The notes under the pieces were generated by a model that worked only from the letters and a program-made list of their open reading frames with translations, searched no databases and was not told where the DNA came from. A DNA stretch of 64,000 nt from contig JAKZAP010000140.1 in assembly GCA_023053575.1 (NCBI GenBank), positions 1-64,000 of the forward strand, read 5' to 3'. Each line of letters begins with the position of its first letter. Within the stretch, counting starts at the first letter, position 1. The DNA comes from Branchinecta lynchi (Eukaryota > Arthropoda > Branchiopoda > Anostraca > Branchinectidae). The translations under genes and the position numbers were made by a program. Of this stretch, positions 49,401 to 58,400 are shown in pieces.

Positions 49401-52400
49401 ACGAAACAAAAAATGAACAATCTTACATGCGCATATACACACTAACACACTCTTAATATTTTTAATTTACACTGAATACTTTATTAGCACTAAAAACACA
49501 ATTTCCCCATCAGAAAAAATCTTTCCGGTGTTTAAAAGCCAACCTGAGGAACTTCCCAATAATTCTTATTTCTTTAAAATCTTTACTTCCCATCATTTTA
49601 ATAATCCATTTCTTATCAGTTCCCCCCACCCCGAAAATCTCCTCCCTTAGCCCCCGGAACTCTCTACAATCACACAAAAGGTGGCATATATCCTCGTTCG
49701 TTTCTCAACACATAGGACAGAAGTAGTAAGGATCCAATCTTTCCTCTTTTTTCCCACATTCACCATACTCACTAAGTTAAGCAAGCTTCACTTCGTGACA
49801 GTGGTTGGTGATGATGGTCATTTTTTTTTTGTGAAGGGGGGGGGGGGGTCGCGAGGGATCCATGTTCAATCAGATTACCGAATAGCTTTTCCTCGGTGGT
49901 TTCTTTTGAGCATGGTCATACAAGGCTCAAAACGCGCGGATTTCTCGGCTGAATGTGAGTCTACTATTCTGCGAAAATTCGTGAAACGGAGTTACACTTT
50001 CATCATCAAGTTGAATAAATCTCAAGTTTTCCGTATAGAACTGAGGGTGTGCCAAAAATACTGTCAGGAATTCCAGTTATTGTTTGTTTACATCATGAAC
50101 CGGTGCGGATGTTGTGATGTCGCTAAGCTAGTTTCAGCCTTTCTAGCCTTTTTGAAGTTGAAAGTACTAGTCTTTTGAAATCACATTTAACTTTGCTGAA
50201 CAGATAATACGTCATGTGAAACCTTCTTGGTGGTCACATGTTCGGTTTTAGTGGAAAGTTCACTTATGAACACTCCACTCTTGCGGCCGTGATAGCCGGT
50301 TTTCCGTTCTCGGTTTTCACCGTTTTATTTTAGCATTCTTATCTTGTGAACCATGACAGATGCTAATTTGAAACTTGGTGTACTTGTGGGCCTTGGGGTC
50401 TAGTTGTCACTTTTGGGATTCAACCCCCGATAAACTCTCAGTTCAAGGGCAATTGGTCACAATTCCCCCAGTGACTAATGTTTCCTCGAAAGTTTAACCT
50501 AAAAAGGCTGGGATAGGACAATCTAGTTATCCATCACTTATTCACTTAAAAAAGCTTGAAGAGCCGCTGAAAATACGTTACTTCGTTCTTCCGCTATTCA
50601 CGAATAATTGTTTTTCAAATAGTGGAATTTCCGTGTGATCTGTGGTACCTCTATGCGCTTGTATTTTTGTTGCACCCCTTACAAGAAAGATTTATGAATT
50701 TTCTTTTGTTCCGGCACTAAACAATCTTCACCAATCTCACCACTGCCCAACGAAAAGCAGCGTTTGTATTTAGATTAAAATTTCCCGAGTCATAGTAGAA
50801 TTTGCGTTGTGGGGACGCCGCACATATTCTGAACGTCATAACTAGAGCAGATGGTGGAAAATAAAAAATTCCCTTTGTAGAATCCCAACAATTCAGTATG
50901 TTTAATGAAAATTCAGTATGTTTAATGAAATGACACAAAAATTAGTTGGCTTTTCAGTTAAATTTTAAAGGCTTATCACTGTTTTGCGAATTCTGTGCAA
51001 CTGGGCCCGGATTGCCCAGAGTAAATTGCCTGACCAAATTCGCAAACTTGCTAATCATGCCTGGTACTAAGGTGGAAATTTGGAATGCGCGAACATCATT
51101 GTCCAGATGGGTCTTTGGACCCACCCAAAGACCCATCTAGATGTATCTTTCGGTGATAATCCAACCCCCCCCCCCCCACCCACATCCAAACGCTGGTAAC
51201 TGGGCCCATATTGATCAATGAATTAAAAGTCAAGGGCGAATGGTTATTAGGCTGTTCGTACACAATATATGATACAGAGCTGGGCGAATCCGAATCCGGA
51301 TTCAGATTCGAATCCAGGATTCGTCCTTTTGGCCGGATTCGAATCTTCTGCTTCTCAGGCTGGATTCGCTTTCGGACTTGGATTCCAAACCCTCAATCTT
51401 ACGAATCCGCTCAAATTTCTATTCTACATCCTTTCAGTTTCCATTTTCCCAATTTTTACGCAATGGGCTTTAGACAATCAAATTTGTTTGGTGTCAACAA
51501 CCAAATATGTTAAGTAATCTATCACATTATCTGATTACCTGAAATATCAGTGTTGTTTGTCGCCTCTGATTTTTAACTATAACCTATGAACATGATTTAA
51601 TTTTTGGTAAGGTCGGATTCGAATCCGGATTCAATTTCGGATTCGAATCCTCAGCACGAAATGGTGGATTAGGATTCGTACCTAGCCCTGGATTCGGATT
51701 CGAATCCTTTCATGATCGGATTCGCCCATCTCTGATATGATATACGTTTTACTTTTACACATTACGTTTGAGCGCTTGCGCACTTTTTCATAATGGACCC
51801 GAAGACGGCTGCTGCCACGAAGGGTCGGCGGAAAGCTGCAACAGTAGTCTAAGACTTAGCTGACTACGTATCCATTTAGCTCAGTCAAATGCAATTCGCC
51901 GTCAGCTTGAGCTGAATAAATATTTACAGTATCTGAAGTTCCCATTTTTTGCTGTTGTTCCTACTATTGCTTGATTCTTGCTCAATATTTTTGATAGCCG
52001 TCATCGCATCCACATTTCGCGTGGGTCACTGGTAAGGTTGACAAATTGGCCTCTTTTGGAATGTGGCATTTCGAAATGATCCAAATCTTGAGTTAAAAGA
52101 TTTGTTGTATAGATAAGGCGGGTTGCCCCCCAAAAAACAGATTTGGCTGTTTAAACAGGTAAAAAAAAACAGGAACAGGGCAAAACAGGATACACCAAAA
52201 GAGAACAGAACAGGTGAGAAAAAAAACAGCTGGCTTCAAAACAGCTGTTCTGTTTATTTTGGGTCCCTGAAACAGAAAACAGTAAACAGTAAAACAGGAG
52301 GAAAAAAACAGAAACAGAAACAGAAAACAGGAACAGTGCCCATGCCTAGGGGGGGGGTGGAGGGCACGGGAATGTTGAGTGACGTGTAACTTCCGAACGG

Positions 52401-55400
52401 GCGATCGGATTGGAATGAAACTTAATACCTGAATAAACGACATATCTCTGATGTTTCATTTGAAGTCCGGACCGGATTCGACAGCTATGGAGGAGTTGGG
52501 GGGGTGGGGTGGAGACCGGAAATCCCGGGAAACGGTTAGAATGGAGGGATCGGAGTGAAACTTGCTGGGATCTGCGCCTCGATAAACCGTTTACACATTT
52601 TGACTGGATCCGGACACTTGGGGGGGGGGGGGGGGGGGGGTAGGGGAGGGGAGTTTCCCGGAATTTCGGTGATGGTGGTTTTGGGGATTTTCACGACGAA
52701 ACTTGGGAGGCGTATCAGGGACCCGATCCAACCGACTTGTAAATACTCAATCCGATAATAATGGGGGTAGCAGAGGGAGGGGGAATCTGGAATATTGAGT
52801 CATGCGTAACTTTGGAACGGGTGATCGGATTTGTGATCGGGGGGGGGGGGGATACATGGTTTAGACTGGAGAGATCGTGATGGAACTTTGTGGGAATAAC
52901 AAACAGATGCTCCGGATAAATCATTTACAAAACCGGATAGGCTCTGGCGACTGTGGGGGGAGTTTGAGGGGGGGGGGTCCGGAATTACGGTGATTGCGAG
53001 TAAAGGTACTTCCAGTGCTAGGACGATGAAACTTGGCTGGAATATTTATTCAAACAATGTTTACAACGGATACGTCAGCTATGATTCTTCATCAGCGATA
53101 TTTCGGCCCTTCTTGGCAAGGGCCCTCATCAGGCTGTCAAAATAAGAGGATTGACAGCCTGACGAGGACCCTTGCCAAGAGGGGCCGAAATATCGCTGAT
53201 GAAGAATCATAGCTGACGTATCCGTTGTAAACATTGTTTGAATAAATGTTTCAAAGTCAGCTTGGGCTCAAAGAATATTTATTGGCTGGAATATTAGAAA
53301 TTCGATAAGATTGGATAAAATCCGACCATTCCTTAAAGTACCAACCGTGACCGCAAATTAAGAAAAATACTTAATAAGTAAAATATGCATTTCCATGATC
53401 CTCATGAGCCCATTATCATTTTTGCCTCAAGGGTTTTCCTTACAGATGAAGTTCTAGCTCCCTTAAAGTGCGCATCTTCCCCGCAAGGTCGAAAATTACT
53501 TTTTATCAAACGATACATCACAACTCATGATCGTTTGTGCCACAGGGGCTTTGCTATAAAAAAAAAAATATTTCTAGCACCCTTAAAGTGCGCATTTTAA
53601 CAGAAAAGTTGAAAAAAAATACTTTTGACCAAACGGTTTATATCAATGATCCCTAAGAGCCTGCTAACGTTTTTGCCTCGAGGGTTTAGCTTATAGATGA
53701 ATTTCTAGCGCCTTTAAATTGCGTATCATTGCAGCCAAGTTCAACAATAAAATACTTTTTCTCTAGCTCCCTTAAAGTGCGCGTCTGAACCGCACAGTCG
53801 AAAAGTACTTTTCATCAAACAATACATCTCAACCCGTGCAAGCGTCATATGAGCTTACAGCTCTTGTTCGAGACTTCGGACCTCCTATGTCAGTTATATT
53901 GACCCTAATGGTGCGAACAAACGATCAGGATTTCCCGGCCGGATTTGCTGCACTCTCATCATCAAGTTGAACAAATTTCAAATTTTCCATATGGAAGTGA
54001 TGATGCTGCAGAAAATCCGGGGCCAGAATTCCCGTCCGGGAGCTCCCGATCCTGAGCGTGTGTTCGCACTGTAACGGCACTAGCGAATAGCACTATGAAT
54101 AGAATAGAATAGTGTTTATTTAGCTTCAATGGGCCATACACAGATTTTTATACACACGGCACACAAATATATTAATACACTGAAAACATAATGATCCTAG
54201 GACACATACATAAACTACCTTCTATTTAAATTTCCACTCACATAATCTACCACCGTTTTAATAACGTTGTTTTTAGTCGATGTCGATATACCGGGGTCAC
54301 ATACCGTTTTTCGTGTTTGGCTGTTAACGTTGCGGATCAGGGGTTCTGCTTCGAAAGAGCTCACTTGTCGGAAATACCGGCTGTGCAAGATTTTCCGTGT
54401 TTTTCGTCAAAGCCATCGGGGCCACAAGGCTGAAAACAGTCGGGACGGATTTATAATATTTGCGTTTTTGATCGGAATTCTCCTCGCAATTCTCCTCCGA
54501 ATTCTCCTATTTCGCGTTTTTGGACTAATCAGATAAAGTGAGTTCTCCTTTTCTTGCGGTTTTGCCAGAATCGAGAACGGGGAAAGCCTCGCGATTCTGC
54601 AGAATCGAGAAGTTGCACCGATGGTGAATTCTCGATTCTCCTGTCTGTGTTCTCCTCCCTGATTGGTCAACTGAGTGTGGCCGTTGAATATGCAATAACA
54701 CGTACACCGGGTTGCGGACGAGTTGCAAAATTAGTGTTCTTGTCAAAAGCGAGAATGGAGAAGTCAGAGGAGCAAAAATAGTAATTTGTACAAGAATCGA
54801 GAATTCAGAAGCGAGAATTCGGAACTGACAATTCGGATCAAAAAACGCAACTAATATTTGAGAAACCCAGTAGATTTACAGAGGAGTCACGTATGCTAGA
54901 ACATTGGAATAGAAAATGCATCTACTGGCAGTCTTCTACGTATGCTTTAAAGGAATGTGTAATATTCGTAGTCGATAGGCTCACTTGGCGTTCGACATTT
55001 TCTGAATTCCAGGTCCGGTCTAATTTTCCGAGGAAGATTTTGTGAGACCTACCACAAAACACTGCCACCTATCGTGAAAAGCATACGTAGTGGGCCCTTA
55101 CGATGGACCCTTGGCCATAGTCAGTAATTCTTCAAGACTTGGTTAGATAACACGAGGCTTATCATACCTTACTCCACTTTTCTAAGGGATGTCTACCTTT
55201 TTAGGAACCCCATCAGTTTGGATCAATGCTTGAGCTTAGCTGGAGGGGCTCGAAGGAAATTCCCTTGGATGACGGATCGGTGCGCAAGTTCCTGAGCGAT
55301 CACGATGAAGTCATTATTAAAGGTAAGGGCAATCAGCGTAGCCTTCCAGAGCGTCTCTCTGTTGAGGGTGGAAAAGCCGTCTCAACCATAAGCCTTGTAC

Positions 55401-58400
55401 TCCCTGTCTCAGTTTTTTTTTTCCAGTCAGAAACAAAGCGTGTTCCATCCTTCTAACAACAGGAACTAGAAGTTACTATTTTCGTTCCAACCTCGTGAGA
55501 TGTTACTACGCTGACCTTTCCAGTCGAAATAGTAGCTAAGAGTAACCATTTGCTTACCATGCTCGGGAGCGTAGTAAGCCGGGTATAAGTTACAGATCTC
55601 TTTAATGTGATTGGTCTGGACCCCGTGGCATGAGATTTTGTCGAAAGTAGAAAAATATGTTCCGGCCTTGACGCCAGCCAGAAGCCGTGACGGCATGCGT
55701 AGTAACTACGGTAAGAAGGGTGGAACACGCTTCTAGTTGCAGTAATCATCACTACTTCAAGTGGTAGTTTTAACTCACAAACTCTGGCGAAAGTACATGT
55801 CGAAATTTCCTGATTACATTATTCACTCCAAATCCCAAAGCGAAAACAGATCATAGGAAGACCAAAGGTGTCGATGCGATCCCAAAAATCTAATATTTGA
55901 TTCAGACAATTGGGACTTATCTTCGCCAGATCCAGTCTTTGCCAGGCTAATCATCAGAGAAAACCAAGTTCAGATATACCTCTATAAGCCATATCTATTT
56001 TGACGATACTGACCAAGACTTCCTGCTTTACTTCTGCCAAGTTTCCGGTTTCGTCCGAATTCCGAGCGAACAACTAGTCCAGCAAAAAAAGAAAATTCAG
56101 AAACGAATCCGGCGTATCTCCTTATCTCTATAAAGAACATCTAATCAGCTTTAAATCAAACTTTGACTGACAACCGGATTCCGGGCTAATTATATGTCCG
56201 GGTAAAAAACGATTGTCATATACAGACTCAGCCTCTCTTCTTACCCCATAATCTGTCATCTATAATCAAACTTTTGCTTTTAACAAATTTTACCGTTTGG
56301 GCTGGATTCTGGGGGAACTAGTTGTTCGGCGAGAAAGTGGTTTTCACCATCGTGTTCAGCATGTCCTTTATCCCTATATCGAACATTTAATCAACTTCAA
56401 ATGAAACTTCTACTTTCAACCAACTTTCCGGTTTTCGCTGGATTCCGGACGAACTACTTGTTCGGCGAGAAAATGGTTTTCACCATGGTGTTCAGCATGT
56501 CTTCTTACCCCTAAACCAAACATTTAATCAACTTTAGATAAAACTTTTACTTTTAACCAACTTTCCAGTTTTTGCCGGATTCTGGACGAACTACTTGTCC
56601 GGAGAAAAATGGTTTTCACCATCGTGCTCAGAATGCCTTCTTACCCCAAAATCGACTATCACATTAGCTGTTTAAAAATATTTTGTTTGTCCCTTAATTT
56701 GGACCCCCTCCCCCACCCCTAAATGTAGGGCTACAGAGCCCATCTACGAACTTGGCCAAATAATCTTCACGCCAAGTTTCATCAAAATATCTCATTCCGT
56801 TCGAGAGTTATTGTGCTTACAGACAGACGGACATATTTGCGATGTCACGGATATCCATCCACTTACGTTTTGGGATCCCAAAAAGGGGTTTTATGTTTTG
56901 GGACAGGAGGTTGTGGATAACTATTTACCTAACAAAATGGGACTATAATAAACAAAAAACAGAGAGAAGAGACAAAGCCGCGAAAACTTGGTTGAATCTG
57001 AAAAATACTATTCTGACGGTTTACGAGCATAGTTAGATTCCATGGTTTTCTGTCTTTTGCGTAGCTGTTCTCACGTTCGGTCCAACTCATTTCCGGGACT
57101 CGTTTGTTGGCAGAAATTCTACACTTCCGTAAATTCTTGTCTGATTGCGTCATATTCACTTCAGAATTCGTGTGGCAGGAATTCGCACACTGTTCACTTA
57201 ACAGCGGAGAAAAGGCAAAGTGTGGACCACGCGCAAAACCGTGCTTATTATTAAAGGACCTGTCTTACCTATAATACGAACGCCAACCTACTTCTATAAT
57301 CACTCCATATATTTCTGAACCCGGAGACACCAATTTCCTACGGTACATTCTAATCCCTTTGACAAAACCACGCTGATTTTCTCACTTGCCGTTTTTTGCT
57401 ACCTTCGATGTGTATCACGCTGTCGATGGTTGTCTGCGAGAAGTTATTCCATCAGAAAGACCGGTACATTTCCCTTTTTTTTCTGTAAGTCAACGGGTCT
57501 CGGAAAAGGCTTAAAATAGCCAAAATCTTGGGTTATTTGTTAAAAGCACAGCCTATAAGTTTTAAAGTATTCAAATATTTTAAAATACTGCAAGTTGAAG
57601 AGCAAATAGTGCGAGGGGTCCTCTAAGCAATTAGCGCTTTCCTAGTAGTTCCTGGTTTTGGTTTTTTAATCACTTCTGTCTGATATTTTTTTATAAGGAT
57701 TTTTGTTTGTTTCACCATCTGCTTCACTAGAACCTGCCTCTCGACCCGGTTTTGGTAAGTCCATACTGTTGTACTGGAAAATATGGACAGTGCTGTGTCC
57801 GAAAACGGGTTAAAACATTAGGGAGCTCACCGGTGAATCCAAAAACGCCTCATAGGAAAGCCTAAAATGTATCTGGAGAAGATTGGTTGTAAGACCGATC
57901 CACACCTCACACATTCTGCTTTCTCACTTGCGGCCAGCGAGGTGTTTGTATAAAAGTACGAGCACACTCTGCAATCGGAGGCGAATTTCGTCCTTCGCTC
58001 CAAAATTTCAACGAATTGCATACAAATACAAAGCTCATAAAGGCTTTCATGCCTTTTACTTCACAAAAAAACACAAATTCATTTAGAGACAAATATTGGT
58101 ACCAGAATTCTAACTAAATGAGACCGAACTAAATGAGATCCTGAGACCGAAAACGTGTCATCCAGATGAATGGCATCTACAGCTTTTTTGAATTCATTAA
58201 CCGTCTCTGCACCAACTACATCGTCTTGTAGGGAGTCCTACGGTACGGCCACTCTGTTCCCAAATGCCGAACTGGTCGACGTCCTTGTCTAAGCTTGTCT
58301 AAGATTTTTCATACCGGTCTCCCTTAGTGACGTGAGTTACGCATGCGTTTTTTTCGGATGCCAAATCTTATCAGGCTATGTGTACACATTGCTTAACAGT

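Noticed and set aside
51211..51517. Overlapping 100-aa and 82-aa ORFs
   Set aside because: They fall in the hAT MITE's GGATTCGAATCC repeats and have no recognisable domain.
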